The notes: generated by a model not told the origin, from the sequence alone. A stretch of 32,662 nucleotides of DNA from Deltaproteobacteria bacterium (GCA_016219285.1 JACRNJ010000047.1:1-32662), one strand, 5' to 3'; counted from the stretch's first letter, positions 17,248-26,242 are shown. Numbers and translations: made by a program.

Positions 17248-18605
17248 TGCAGAAGCAAGAGTCAAGGGTCAAGGCACAGAGGATAATTTCGATTTTCGGT
17301 TTTCGATTTCAGAATTTAAAATCGCAAATCGTAAATCGTAAATCGCAACTCGTTTTGCTGCTTACTGCCTGCTGCTTAATGGTGGGCATAGCCCACCCTA
17401 CTTTTGCTGCGGATACCGTCTCCCTTTCCTCTCTTATTGACGAGGCTAAAAAGAACAACCCTGAAATTCAGGCCTATCAAAAAAGGATAAAGGCAAAAGA
17501 GCATAGGGCAAAAGTGGAGGGTGTTCTTGATGATCCGCAGTTCAAAGTTGAGGTAATGGATATACCGGGAGATAAACCATTTAATCTTGGAGACTCCATG
17601 CAGACCAGATACACCTTGAGTCAGATGTTTCCATTTCCAGGCAAGTTATCTTTAAAGCAAAAAGCAGCTATGAAAGAGGTTTTAATGGCAGCTTCTGAGG
17701 CCGCAAATAAAGAGCTTGAGGTTGTTTCAATGTTAAAACAGGCATATTTTGATTATGCCTATATTCTTGAATCAATAAAAATAACAAAAGAGGTAAAGGA
17801 AATCCTTTCCAAAATGGCGGATATTGCTCAAATAAGGTACTCAACAAATCAGGCCTCTCAGCAGGATGTTATAAAGGCTCATGTTGAGGTTACCATGCTG
17901 CAAAATGAGCTTATTTATCTTGAGGCTGAAAAGAATATTGTTATGGCAAAGCTCAATTCTATTTTGAGCAGAGATGCTGCATCTCCAATCGGAGAACCTG
18001 AAGATATAAAGACATACAGGATGACACTAACTCAAGGCTTAAGCCTTGAGCTGCAAAAAACAGCAATTGAAAAAAGTCCATCGTTAAGGGCAATGGAATA
18101 TGATATTCAGGCAAGGGATGCAGAAATTGAATTAAATAAAAAGAACTATTACCCGGATTTTATGGTTGGTGTTGCGCCGATACAGAGAAATGGCAGATTT
18201 GACACATATGATTTGATGTTTAGTGTGAATATTCCTGTTTGGTGGGGCAAATATGACAATCAGTTTTCAGAGGCAAGGGTGAATCTCGATGTCTTGAAAT
18301 CGAAACTCAAGGCAGAGCAGAATATAAAAATATTTGAGGTAAAAGAGTCTTTTATAAATGTTGAGGCGGCAAAAAGGGTAAGAGATTTATATGAGACAGG
18401 GCTTCTGCCTCAGGCTGAAATTTCTTTTCAATCCGCAATGGTCAATTATCAGACGAGCAGGGTTGATTTTCTTACAGTCCTTGACAGCCAGAGGATGCTT
18501 AAAAAGACAAGGGTTGAATATATAAAATCCATTGTTGAATACAGGAAGAATATTGCCATGCTTGAAAAAGCGGTGGGAGAAGATTTTGAAAACAGTAAGC
18601 AGTAG
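17247..18605 (+). CDS. TolC/CusC-family outer-membrane efflux protein
   Basis: LSSLIDEAKKNNPEIQAYQKRIKAKEHRAKVEGVLDDPQFKVEVMDIPGDKPFNLGDSMQTRYTLSQMFPFPGKLSLK. Confidence 0.9.
   Translation: MQKQESRVKAQRIISIFGFRFQNLKSQIVNRKSQLVLLLTACCLMVGIAHPTFAADTVSLSSLIDEAKKNNPEIQAYQKRIKAKEHRAKVEGVLDDPQFKVEVMDIPGDKPFNLGDSMQTRYTLSQMFPFPGKLSLKQKAAMKEVLMAASEAANKELEVVSMLKQAYFDYAYILESIKITKEVKEILSKMADIAQIRYSTNQASQQDVIKAHVEVTMLQNELIYLEAEKNIVMAKLNSILSRDAASPIGEPEDIKTYRMTLTQGLSLELQKTAIEKSPSLRAMEYDIQARDAEIELNKKNYYPDFMVGVAPIQRNGRFDTYDLMFSVNIPVWWGKYDNQFSEARVNLDVLKSKLKAEQNIKIFEVKESFINVEAAKRVRDLYETGLLPQAEISFQSAMVNYQTSRVDFLTVLDSQRMLKKTRVEYIKSIVEYRKNIAMLEKAVGEDFENSKQ
17256..17401. repeat. Composite repeat: three heptad arrays plus a GTAG-REP, in the TolC-like 5' coding region
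   Basis: CAAGAGT CAAGGGT CAAGGCA; TTTCGAT TTTCGGT TTTCGAT / AAATCGC AAATCGT AAATCGT AAATCGC AACTCGT; CTGCTTA CTGCCTG CTGCTTA; GGTGGGC-ATA-GCCCACC-CTAC. Confidence 0.8.
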
Positions 18606-18613
18606 GCAGACAG
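18593..18613. repeat. Heptanucleotide array spanning the TolC-like stop codon
   Basis: CAGTAAG CAGTAGG CAGACAG. Confidence 0.7.
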
Positions 18614-18626
18614 AGAGGAGAAAAAG

Positions 18627-19919
18627 GTGAAAAGATTTTTGATAGGTCTTTTGTTTTTGTTAATCGGTCTTGCCATCGGCGGTGTCGGAACATGGCTGTA
18701 TATTCAGAAGCCAGAAGTCAGAAGCCAGAAGTCAGAAGAGACAGAGAAAGCAAAAAAGGTCTTATTCTACCGCCATCCCATGAACCCCCGGGTTACATCC
18801 CCTGCTCCTCAAAAAGATGAGATGGGTATGGACTATGTGCCTGTCTATGAAGAAGATAGCGCAGAAACCGAGACGCCCGGCGCTGTAAGGATAAGCCCTG
18901 AAAAGATTCAGAAGATTGGCGTTAAATCAGAAGGGGCTAAGATAAGAAACCTGAAGAGGACAATAAGGACAGTTGGCAGGATTGAGCATGATGAATCAAA
19001 GGTCTTTGTGATTAACACGAAAGTAGGCGGTTGGATTGAAAGGCTCTATGCAAACAGGACTGACCTTATGGTTCACCCCGGTGAAAAACTTCTTGAAATC
19101 TACAGCCCAGAGCTGGTTGCAACGCAGGAGGAATATCTTCTGGCGTTTAAAAATATGGGAAAGTTAAAAGACAATCCATATCCTGAAATAAAAAAGGGCG
19201 CCGAATCCCTTTTGCAGGCGGCAAGGCAGAGGCTTAAATACTGGGATATTACCGAAGAACAGGTAAAAAGGCTTGAAGAAAAGGGAGAGATTACCAGGAC
19301 GATGGCTATCTATGCGGATGTGCACGGCATTGTGACTGAAAAGATGGTCAACCAAGGCATGAAAATAGAGGGCGGCGAAATGTTGTTTAAAATTATAGAC
19401 CATTCCGACGTATGGGTATATGGCGAGGTATATGAATATGAACTTCCGTTTATAAAGCTTGGGCAAAAGGCAAGGATTATCCCATCCTATACGCCAGCAG
19501 AGGTTTATACTGCTGCTATAAGCCACATCTATACTCATTTCGGCAGCGCCAGACATGAGGCAGAGGGGATGATGGAGGAGTCAAGGACTGCAAAGATACG
19601 GTTTGACCTGCCCAACCCTGAACATAAATTGAAGCTGGGAATGTATGTGAATGTTGAACTTGCCATAGATGTTGCAGCAAATGCCTTAACTGTTCCTGAT
19701 TCCGCTGTCATAGACACCGGCGAAAGACAGGTGATCTTTGTAGATAAAGGCGACGGCAGATTTGAACCAAGGGAGGTGACGGTCGGCGCACTGGCAGACG
19801 GCTACTATCAGGTTCTGTCCGGCATAAAAGCAGGAGAGAAGGTTGTCACATCAGCAAATTTTCTAATTGATTCCGAATCCAGTTTCAGGGCAGCCATAAG
19901 CGGAATGAAAGGTCACTAA
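18627..19919 (+). CDS. cusB: RND periplasmic adaptor (CusB-like)
   Basis: FYRHPMNPRVTSPAPQKDEMGMDYVPVYEED; VFVINTKVGGWIERLYANRTDLMVHPGEKLLEIYSPEL. Confidence 0.93.
   Translation: MKRFLIGLLFLLIGLAIGGVGTWLYIQKPEVRSQKSEETEKAKKVLFYRHPMNPRVTSPAPQKDEMGMDYVPVYEEDSAETETPGAVRISPEKIQKIGVKSEGAKIRNLKRTIRTVGRIEHDESKVFVINTKVGGWIERLYANRTDLMVHPGEKLLEIYSPELVATQEEYLLAFKNMGKLKDNPYPEIKKGAESLLQAARQRLKYWDITEEQVKRLEEKGEITRTMAIYADVHGIVTEKMVNQGMKIEGGEMLFKIIDHSDVWVYGEVYEYELPFIKLGQKARIIPSYTPAEVYTAAISHIYTHFGSARHEAEGMMEESRTAKIRFDLPNPEHKLKLGMYVNVELAIDVAANALTVPDSAVIDTGERQVIFVDKGDGRFEPREVTVGALADGYYQVLSGIKAGEKVVTSANFLIDSESSFRAAISGMKGH
18705..18739. repeat. Heptanucleotide array inside the CusB-like gene
   Basis: CAGAAGC CAGAAGT CAGAAGC CAGAAGT CAGAAGA. 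Confidence 0.85.
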
Positions 19920-22900
19920 TGCTAAAAAAAATTATAGAACTTTCCATAAACAATAAACTCATCATAATCCTCTTTACCCTTTTTGCGGCCGGCTGGGGTA
20001 TCTGGGCTGTCTATCGCACACCGCTGGATGCAATCCCGGATTTATCAGATGTTCAGGTTATTATTTATACTGACTATCCCGGGCAGGCGCCGCAGGTTGT
20101 TGAAGACCAGATTACCTATCCGCTCACAACCGCCATGCTCTCAGTGCCAAAATCAAAAGTTGTAAGAGGTTTTTCATTCTTTGGCGTATCATTTATCTAT
20201 ATTATCTTTGAGGACGGCACTGATATCTATTGGGCGAGGAGCAGGGTGCTTGAATATCTGAACTTTGCATCGGGAAAACTTCCCAAAGGTGTAACGCCGT
20301 CTCTTGGCCCTGACGCAACCGGCGTTGGATGGGTCTTTCAATATTCTATAGAAGGCAAAGGTTATAGTCTTGCCGAACTCAGAAGTATTCAGGATTGGTA
20401 TGTCCGTTATCAGCTTACCAAGGTTCCGGGTGTTTCAGAGGTTGCATCCATTGGCGGCTTTGTAAAACAGTATCAGGTGAATATAGACCCCAACAGGCTT
20501 CTCACCCATAACATTGCGCTCAGGGATGTGGTTGACTCAATTAAGATGGGCAATATGGATGTGGGCGGCAGGATTGTGGAATTAACCGAACGGGAGTATA
20601 TGGTCAGGGGTCTTGGCTATATCAAGAATATCCCTGATATAGAAAATATAGTTTTAAAGGTTGACAGAAGCGGGACGCCGATAAGGATAAAGGATGTGGC
20701 AAGGGTTGAACTTGGGCCCGATGAAAGACGTGGTATTGTAGAAAGAGACGGCGAGGGTGAAGTAGTGGGCGGCATTGTTGTGATGCGGTTTGGGCAGAAT
20801 GCCCTTAAAGTCATTGATGATGTAAAGAAAAAGATTGAAGAACTCAAACCAGGCCTTCCTCCGGGTGTTCAAATCATTACAACTTATGACAGAAGCCACT
20901 TAATCCATCGGGCAATTGAAACTCTAAAGGAAAAACTTATAGAAGAATCCATTGTTGTTTCTCTGGTGTGTATTATCTTCCTTCTGCATTTCAGGTCTGC
21001 CCTTGTTGCGATCCTCATGCTTCCTGTAAGCATCCTCATATCATTTATAGTTATGTATTACCTTAAAATCAACGCAAATATCATGAGCCTCGGCGGCATT
21101 GCCATTGCTGTTGGCGCTATGATAGATGGCGCAATTGTGATGATAGAAAATGCGCACAAGCATTTGGAAAGGGCTCAAGGGGTCGAGGGGGCAAGGGGTC
21201 AAGGAAAACAGGATGTAGGGTGGGCTGCGCCCACCGATAGATGGCAGATTATCGCTGATGCTGCAAAAGAGGTCGGCCCTCCGCTCTTCTTTTCCCTTCT
21301 TATCATTACAGTTTCATTTATACCTGTGTTTACGCTTGAGGCGCAGGAGGGCCGTTTGTTCAAGCCGCTAGCATTTACAAAGACATTTGCAATGGCTGCA
21401 TCAGCGCTTTTATCCATAACCCTGGCGCCTGTGCTCATGGGGTTTTTTATAAGAGGCCGTATTATGCCTGAAAAGAAAAATCCAATAACAAGGTTTTTAA
21501 TCTGGATATACAAGCCAATTATAAACCTTGTGCTCAAGGCAAAGCTCATTACCATTTTTATTGCAATTGCTGTGCTTATTGCAACCATATATCCTTTTAA
21601 AAAACTCGGCAGCGAGTTCATGCCAACGCTTTATGAAGGTTCTCTCATGTTCATGACTGCGACGCTTCCGGGTGTATCAAGCACAAAAATAAACGAAATC
21701 CTGCAGACAACAGACAGGATTATAAAATCATTTCCAGAGGTGGAGCAGGTCTTCGGAAAGGTCGGCCGCGCCCAGACAGCAACAGACCCTGCGCCATTAG
21801 AGATGTTTGAGACAACTATAAATTTAAAACCTGAGAGCGAGTGGCGGTCCGGCATGACTGTAGATAAACTTGTTTCTGAGATGAGCAAGGCATTAGAAAT
21901 GCCGGGCATCCCCATCCAGTGGTCAATGCCCATAAAAAACAGGGTTGATATGCTGGCAACAGGCATACGCACGTCTGTCGGTGTAAAGGTTTTTGGAAAG
22001 GATTTAAAGACCATTGAACAACTGGCAGTTGATATTGAAGCAGCATTAAAAATGGTTCCCGGCACAGCCAGCGCTTATGCAGAGAGGATTATCGGCGGAT
22101 ATTATGTTGACGTAAAGATAAAACGCGATGAGGCAGCAAGATATGGACTCAAGGTTGAAGACATCCAGCAGGTTATTATGTCAGCCATCGGAGGGGAAAA
22201 TATAACAACAACAGTGGAAGGCCTGGAGAGATACCCGATAAACGTCAGATACAAAAGAGAGCTTCGGGATAATGTTGATAAGATTGGAAGGGTGCTTATT
22301 CCAACAATGATGAATCAACATATACCTTTATCTCAGGTGGCCGACATAAAACTCAGCAAAGGTGTGGCAGGGATAAAAACAGAAAATGCCCTTTTAAACA
22401 CATGGGTATTTGTGGATGTGCGTGGCAGAGACATTGGCAGCTATGTTCAAGACGCAAAAAAGGCTGTGCTGGAGAATGTCAAGTTTCCTCCTGGCTATTA
22501 TGTTGCATGGAGCGGACAGTATGAATATATGGAAAGGGCGTATGCAAAATTAAAGGTTATTGTGCCGCTAACCCTCGCTATAATATTTTTACTGCTCTAT
22601 TTTAACTTTGGCAATATCACAGAAAGTTTGATTGTCATGCTTTCTTTGCCCTTCTCTCTGGTCGGCGGTATTTGGCTTATGTATATTTTAGGCTATAATA
22701 TGAGTGTGGCTGTGGGCGTCGGGTTTATTGCCCTTGCCGGAGTTGCCGCTGAGACAGGAGTTATAATGCTTATCTATCTGGATAGCGCGTATCAAGAGGC
22801 AAGAGGCAAGAGGCAAGAGGCAAGAGAAGAAATGAGCAAAAAGGATTTATATGATGCGGTGATTGAAGGCGCTGTTGAAAGAGTTAGACCAAAGATGATG

Positions 22901-23077
22901 ACAGTTGTCGCTATAATGGCAGGACTTTTACCTATTATGTGGGGGGCTGGCACAGGTTCAGAGGTTATGAAGCGCATTGCAGCGCCAATGGTGGGAGGCA
23001 TGATTTCATCAACAATATTAACGTTGATTGTTATCCCGGCGATTTACACATTGTGGAAGGAACGAAAGAGCAATTAA
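19919..23077 (+). CDS. cusA: Heavy-metal RND efflux pump (CusA-like)
   Basis: 1052 aa; TPLDAIPDLSDVQVIIYTDYPGQAPQVVEDQITYPL; VGAMIDGAIVMIENAHKHLE; SIPVFTLEAQEGRLFKPLAFTKTFAM. Confidence 0.96.
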   Translation: MLKKIIELSINNKLIIILFTLFAAGWGIWAVYRTPLDAIPDLSDVQVIIYTDYPGQAPQVVEDQITYPLTTAMLSVPKSKVVRGFSFFGVSFIYIIFEDGTDIYWARSRVLEYLNFASGKLPKGVTPSLGPDATGVGWVFQYSIEGKGYSLAELRSIQDWYVRYQLTKVPGVSEVASIGGFVKQYQVNIDPNRLLTHNIALRDVVDSIKMGNMDVGGRIVELTEREYMVRGLGYIKNIPDIENIVLKVDRSGTPIRIKDVARVELGPDERRGIVERDGEGEVVGGIVVMRFGQNALKVIDDVKKKIEELKPGLPPGVQIITTYDRSHLIHRAIETLKEKLIEESIVVSLVCIIFLLHFRSALVAILMLPVSILISFIVMYYLKINANIMSLGGIAIAVGAMIDGAIVMIENAHKHLERAQGVEGARGQGKQDVGWAAPTDRWQIIADAAKEVGPPLFFSLLIITVSFIPVFTLEAQEGRLFKPLAFTKTFAMAASALLSITLAPVLMGFFIRGRIMPEKKNPITRFLIWIYKPIINLVLKAKLITIFIAIAVLIATIYPFKKLGSEFMPTLYEGSLMFMTATLPGVSSTKINEILQTTDRIIKSFPEVEQVFGKVGRAQTATDPAPLEMFETTINLKPESEWRSGMTVDKLVSEMSKALEMPGIPIQWSMPIKNRVDMLATGIRTSVGVKVFGKDLKTIEQLAVDIEAALKMVPGTASAYAERIIGGYYVDVKIKRDEAARYGLKVEDIQQVIMSAIGGENITTTVEGLERYPINVRYKRELRDNVDKIGRVLIPTMMNQHIPLSQVADIKLSKGVAGIKTENALLNTWVFVDVRGRDIGSYVQDAKKAVLENVKFPPGYYVAWSGQYEYMERAYAKLKVIVPLTLAIIFLLLYFNFGNITESLIVMLSLPFSLVGGIWLMYILGYNMSVAVGVGFIALAGVAAETGVIMLIYLDSAYQEARGKRQEAREEMSKKDLYDAVIEGAVERVRPKMMTVVAIMAGLLPIMWGAGTGSEVMKRIAAPMVGGMISSTILTLIVIPAIYTLWKERKSN
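21176..21204. repeat. 7-8 nt tandem array inside cusA
   Basis: TCAAGGG TCGAGGGG GCAAGGGG TCAAGG. Confidence 0.7.
21215..21235. repeat. GTAG-REP palindrome inside cusA
   Basis: GTAG-GGTGGGC-TGC-GCCCACC. Confidence 0.75.
22793..22827. repeat. Heptanucleotide array inside cusA
   Basis: CAAGAGG x4 then CAAGAGA. Confidence 0.9.
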
Positions 23078-23142
23078 GAATTTAAAATTATGAATTAAGA
23101 AATTAAAAATTCATAATTCGTAATTCCTAATTCATAATTATA
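23072..23142. repeat. Inverted heptanucleotide array starting at the cusA stop
   Basis: AATTAAG AATTTAA AATTATG AATTAAG AAATTAA ... AATTCAT AATTCGT AATTCCT AATTCAT AATTATA. Confidence 0.85.
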
Positions 23143-23162
23143 AAAGAAAGGAGGTGATACCG

Positions 23163-23531
23163 ATGGGATTTTCAAGAATAGTTATTGCAGTTTTTTTGGC
23201 AGTTTCGCTTATGGCAATGCCTGTATTTGCTGATGAAAAGCACGGTGCAACAAGCGGAGGCATGATGGGCGAACATGGCATGATGGGTGAGGGGATGATG
23301 GGCAGCAAGATGATGGGAGAGCATCACAAGATGATGCAGGATACGATGGGCATGATGAAGGAGATGATGGAGATGATGAAAAATATGTTTCCTGCGCCAG
23401 GCGATGTACAGAAGAAAAGGCTTGACGAAATGATGATGAAGATGGATGGGATGATGAAGATGCACGATGAGATGTTTAAAAAGAAGGAAGAGATGAAGAA
23501 GAAAAAGATGGAAGAAAAGAAGGGGATGTAA
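23163..23531 (+). CDS. Met/His-rich periplasmic protein, putative metal-binding
   Basis: Signal peptide then GGMMGEHGMMGEGMMGSKMMGEHHKMMQDTMGMMKEMM; perfect SD AAAGGAGGTGAT. Confidence 0.8.
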   Translation: MGFSRIVIAVFLAVSLMAMPVFADEKHGATSGGMMGEHGMMGEGMMGSKMMGEHHKMMQDTMGMMKEMMEMMKNMFPAPGDVQKKRLDEMMMKMDGMMKMHDEMFKKKEEMKKKKMEEKKGM

Positions 23532-23627
23532 GCGGTTTGCGGGTGGGTGGCCATCCAGCTCAGTTGCCCTCTTTGCCACGATATGCTGTTTGAATGTTAT
23601 TAAATCTTAAAAATTTTTGGAGGCAGT

Positions 23628-23855
23628 ATGGAAATTGTAATGGGTATAGTATTGGCTGTTATGATAATTGGGTTTGTTTCAGGAGGCGGGATGATGGGCG
23701 GGATGATGGGCGGCCACGATAAAGATAAGCAGAAACAGGAGCATGTTATAAAGGACAATGGTCATAAGAAAAGCGACTGTAAGGCAGCCGGAGATGATCA
23801 GAAAGATAACGCTGCAGATAAGGACAATACTAATTGTGAAGAAATAAAAAAATAA
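23628..23855 (+). CDS. Small single-TM protein with Met/His/Cys tail
   Basis: MEIVMGIVLAVMIIGFVSGGGMMGGMMGGHDKDKQKQEHVIKDNGHKK. Confidence 0.65.
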   Translation: MEIVMGIVLAVMIIGFVSGGGMMGGMMGGHDKDKQKQEHVIKDNGHKKSDCKAAGDDQKDNAADKDNTNCEEIKK

Positions 23856-23972
23856 CTATATAAAGGCATTTTTTCAGTATCAACTAACTATCCCTAAACT
23901 CAATTGTTTTCAGGGATGCGCTATATGTGAAACATTCATGAGCCTTTGGCTCTCAAAAGATAATAAAAATCG

Positions 23973-24024
23973 GTAGTCGCACCCTTTATGGGTGCGTTTG
24001 CGCAGGCATAAAGCCTGCGGCTAC
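23973..24024. repeat. GTAG...CTAC REP-like doublet (two hairpins)
   Basis: GTAGT-CGCACCC-TTTAT-GGGTGCG-TTTG-CGCAGGC-ATAAA-GCCTGCG-GCTAC. Confidence 0.8.
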
Positions 24025-24042
24025 CACTATTGGGATTTTCAG

Positions 24043-25731
24043 GTGAAAACGACAATCTATCTTTTATTGGCTTTTACTGTTGCATCTCTGTCTGTTTTCT
24101 ATCTCGGCACGGCAGGTATGGTGGCAGTAATATTTTTCATAATAACAGGATTTGCATTAGTCGGCGCCAGCGCCTTTACTGCTTATTACTCAAAATTATT
24201 GGGTGAAAAAGGCGGCCAGCTCGCTACTATTATTTTAAGGAATCTCCTTGGCATCCCTTTGTGGTTTACAGGCTTTGTCCTCGCATGGCTTGAACCGTCA
24301 CCCTTTCTATTTGATTCCAATATAACATTTAAGCTCATTGGGTTATTCCTGATAATTTTAGGCTCTATCCCCTTTATATGGGGACACATTGAACTTGGCT
24401 GGCGCACGCACATGCCGTCTGTAAAAGATACGCTGGTGCGGCACGGATTATATGCATATGTGCGTCATCCCATATACGCAGGTGGGTTTTTGCTCTTGGC
24501 AGGGCTTGCGCTCCTGAGACCGACATATTCTTTTGTCATCGCATGCGTGTTAGGAGAAGTCTGGCTCATGATTCAGGCAAGGCTTGAGGAGATAGACCTC
24601 CTTCAGCGTATGCCGGATTATCGGGAATATATGAAACAGGTGCCTCGTTTCATACCACGATTTCGCAAGTCCCTGCTAGTATCGGGTATATGGCTATTGT
24701 TGGTATTGTTTTATTCTTCCACAACCACCTATGCCCTTTCTCAGGAAGAAGAGGCAAATATCAAGGTATATGAGGAGATAAGCCCGAGAGTTGTAAACAT
24801 CATAAATACCACTGTCTCGTATGACTTTTTCTTTAATCCCATCCCTCAAAGTGGCGCAGGTTCTGGTTCTCTCATTGATAAGAAAGGGCATATACTTACC
24901 AACTACCATGTGGTGGAAGGTGCACAAAGGCTTGAGGTCACCCTCTTTGACGGTAGTAAATGGGAGGCAAAGTTTGTCGGTGCAGACCCTGGTAATGACT
25001 TGGCAGTCATAAGGATAGATGCCCCTCCTGATAAACTAAAGCCGCTCCCCTTTGGTGATTCTTCAGGATTAAAGGTGGGACAAAAGTTATTGGCTATTGG
25101 CAATCCATTTGGTCTTGAACGGACACTTACTGTTGGGATTGTGAGCTCTCTTGGGAGAACAATGAGGGCTGCTAATGGAAGACTCATGAGGAGGATAATA
25201 CAGACCGATGCGGCTATAAATCCAGGGAATTCAGGAGGCCCACTTTTGGATAGTAATGGCAAGATGATTGGTGTCAATTCTGCCATCATTAGTCCTGTGG
25301 GTGCCAGTGTGGGGATTGGTTTTGCAGTCCCTGTGAATACTGTAAGGAGTGTTGTGTCGCAGTTGATAGAGAAGGGCCGTGTAGCAAGACCATGGCTTGG
25401 CATAACTGGACAGGATATAAACGCTGATATTGCGAGATTATTAAAACTGCCATCAGAAGGAGTTCTCATTGCAGAGATTGTAAATGGCAGTCCTGCAGAT
25501 AAGGCAGGTATCAGAGGAGGTAAAAGGATTGTAAGGACAGGAAACCTCCAGGTAGTTATCGGAGGCGATATGATAGTTGGTATTAGTGGAAAGACTATCA
25601 GGACAATGGATGAGTTAGTAGAGGATATAGAGTCAATGGCAGTAGGGCAGTCTATTGATGTTACTATTATGAGGGGTAGTCAGAGGAAGACTGTCAAGGT
25701 CTATCTCTCGGAGATGCCTCCTGAACAATAA
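24043..25731 (+). CDS. Fusion: isoprenylcysteine methyltransferase (ICMT/PEMT)-like membrane domain + HtrA/DegP-like serine protease with PDZ
   Basis: N-terminal ...LVRHGLYAYVRHPIYAGGFLLLAGLAL...ARLEEIDLL; C-terminal LTNYHVVEGA, GNDLAVIRID, NPGNSGGPLL triad and PDZ; one uninterrupted frame. Start set at GTG 24043, outside the REP-derived ORF extension. Confidence 0.85.
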   Translation: MKTTIYLLLAFTVASLSVFYLGTAGMVAVIFFIITGFALVGASAFTAYYSKLLGEKGGQLATIILRNLLGIPLWFTGFVLAWLEPSPFLFDSNITFKLIGLFLIILGSIPFIWGHIELGWRTHMPSVKDTLVRHGLYAYVRHPIYAGGFLLLAGLALLRPTYSFVIACVLGEVWLMIQARLEEIDLLQRMPDYREYMKQVPRFIPRFRKSLLVSGIWLLLVLFYSSTTTYALSQEEEANIKVYEEISPRVVNIINTTVSYDFFFNPIPQSGAGSGSLIDKKGHILTNYHVVEGAQRLEVTLFDGSKWEAKFVGADPGNDLAVIRIDAPPDKLKPLPFGDSSGLKVGQKLLAIGNPFGLERTLTVGIVSSLGRTMRAANGRLMRRIIQTDAAINPGNSGGPLLDSNGKMIGVNSAIISPVGASVGIGFAVPVNTVRSVVSQLIEKGRVARPWLGITGQDINADIARLLKLPSEGVLIAEIVNGSPADKAGIRGGKRIVRTGNLQVVIGGDMIVGISGKTIRTMDELVEDIESMAVGQSIDVTIMRGSQRKTVKVYLSEMPPEQ

Positions 25732-25762
25732 TGGCTGATAAATCTTTGTGAGGGTAGATGGA

Positions 25763-25966
25763 ATGGCAAAGGACCCTATATGCGGAATGGATGTTGATGA
25801 GAGGGATGCGCAGTTTATGACCCACATCGGGCATGAGACATTATACTTTTGTTCAAAGGTCTGTCAGGAGAGATTTGAGATAAAGGAAGGTATCATAAAG
25901 GAACCTAAAAAATGGTGGCAGAGGATATTAAAAGAGCCAAAAGAAAAGCCCCCGAAATGCCATTGA
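25763..25966 (+). CDS. YHS-domain protein
   Basis: MAKDPICGMDVDERDAQFMTHIGHETLYFCSKVCQERFEIKEG. Confidence 0.9.
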   Translation: MAKDPICGMDVDERDAQFMTHIGHETLYFCSKVCQERFEIKEGIIKEPKKWWQRILKEPKEKPPKCH

Positions 25967-26068
25967 CTTTTTTGCAGACAGGTAAAAATATAAAGAATAA
26001 ACCACTATGTTTATTTGAAAAGGAACCATCATGATGAAAAACAGGCCCTGGCATTAACAGGAGGGAAT

Positions 26069-26242
26069 ATGAACTATTCAACACTACTAATCATAATAAT
26101 CTTTGCGCTGGTCATGTTTTTTATGCACCGTGGCGGTGGCGGCATGGGGTGCTGCGGCGGTGGCCACTCTCACAAGGGAAAAAAAGAGCAAGATAGCGAC
26201 GAAAAAGAAGATGAGAAGGAAGGAGGCCATCATCATGGATAA
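26069..26242 (+). CDS. Small single-TM protein with Cys/His-rich tail
   Basis: MNYSTLLIIIIFALVMFFMHRGGGGMGCCGGGHSHKGKKEQDSDEKEDEKEGGHHHG; SD GGAGGG. Confidence 0.65.
   Translation: MNYSTLLIIIIFALVMFFMHRGGGGMGCCGGGHSHKGKKEQDSDEKEDEKEGGHHHG

Noticed and set aside
2620-22827. Diversity-generating retroelement or phase-variable SSR explanation for the arrays
   Set aside because: No reverse transcriptase or template/variable repeat pair is seen; unit sequences are too degenerate for classical slippage SSRs, although array-length variation remains testable.
23172-23579. Antisense His-rich ORF (HHHLHHLLHHAHRILHH)
   Set aside because: Produced by reading ATG (Met) codons of the Met-rich gene on the opposite strand.
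23992-24042. N-terminal extension MRLRRHKACGYHYWDFQ of the ICMT-HtrA ORF
   Set aside because: Encoded by the REP doublet; GTG at 24043 gives a normal membrane N-terminus.
24903-25469. 188-aa antisense ORF opposite the HtrA domain
   Set aside because: Lies wholly opposite a clearly coding protease domain with no SD or recognisable motif; an artefact of codon bias.
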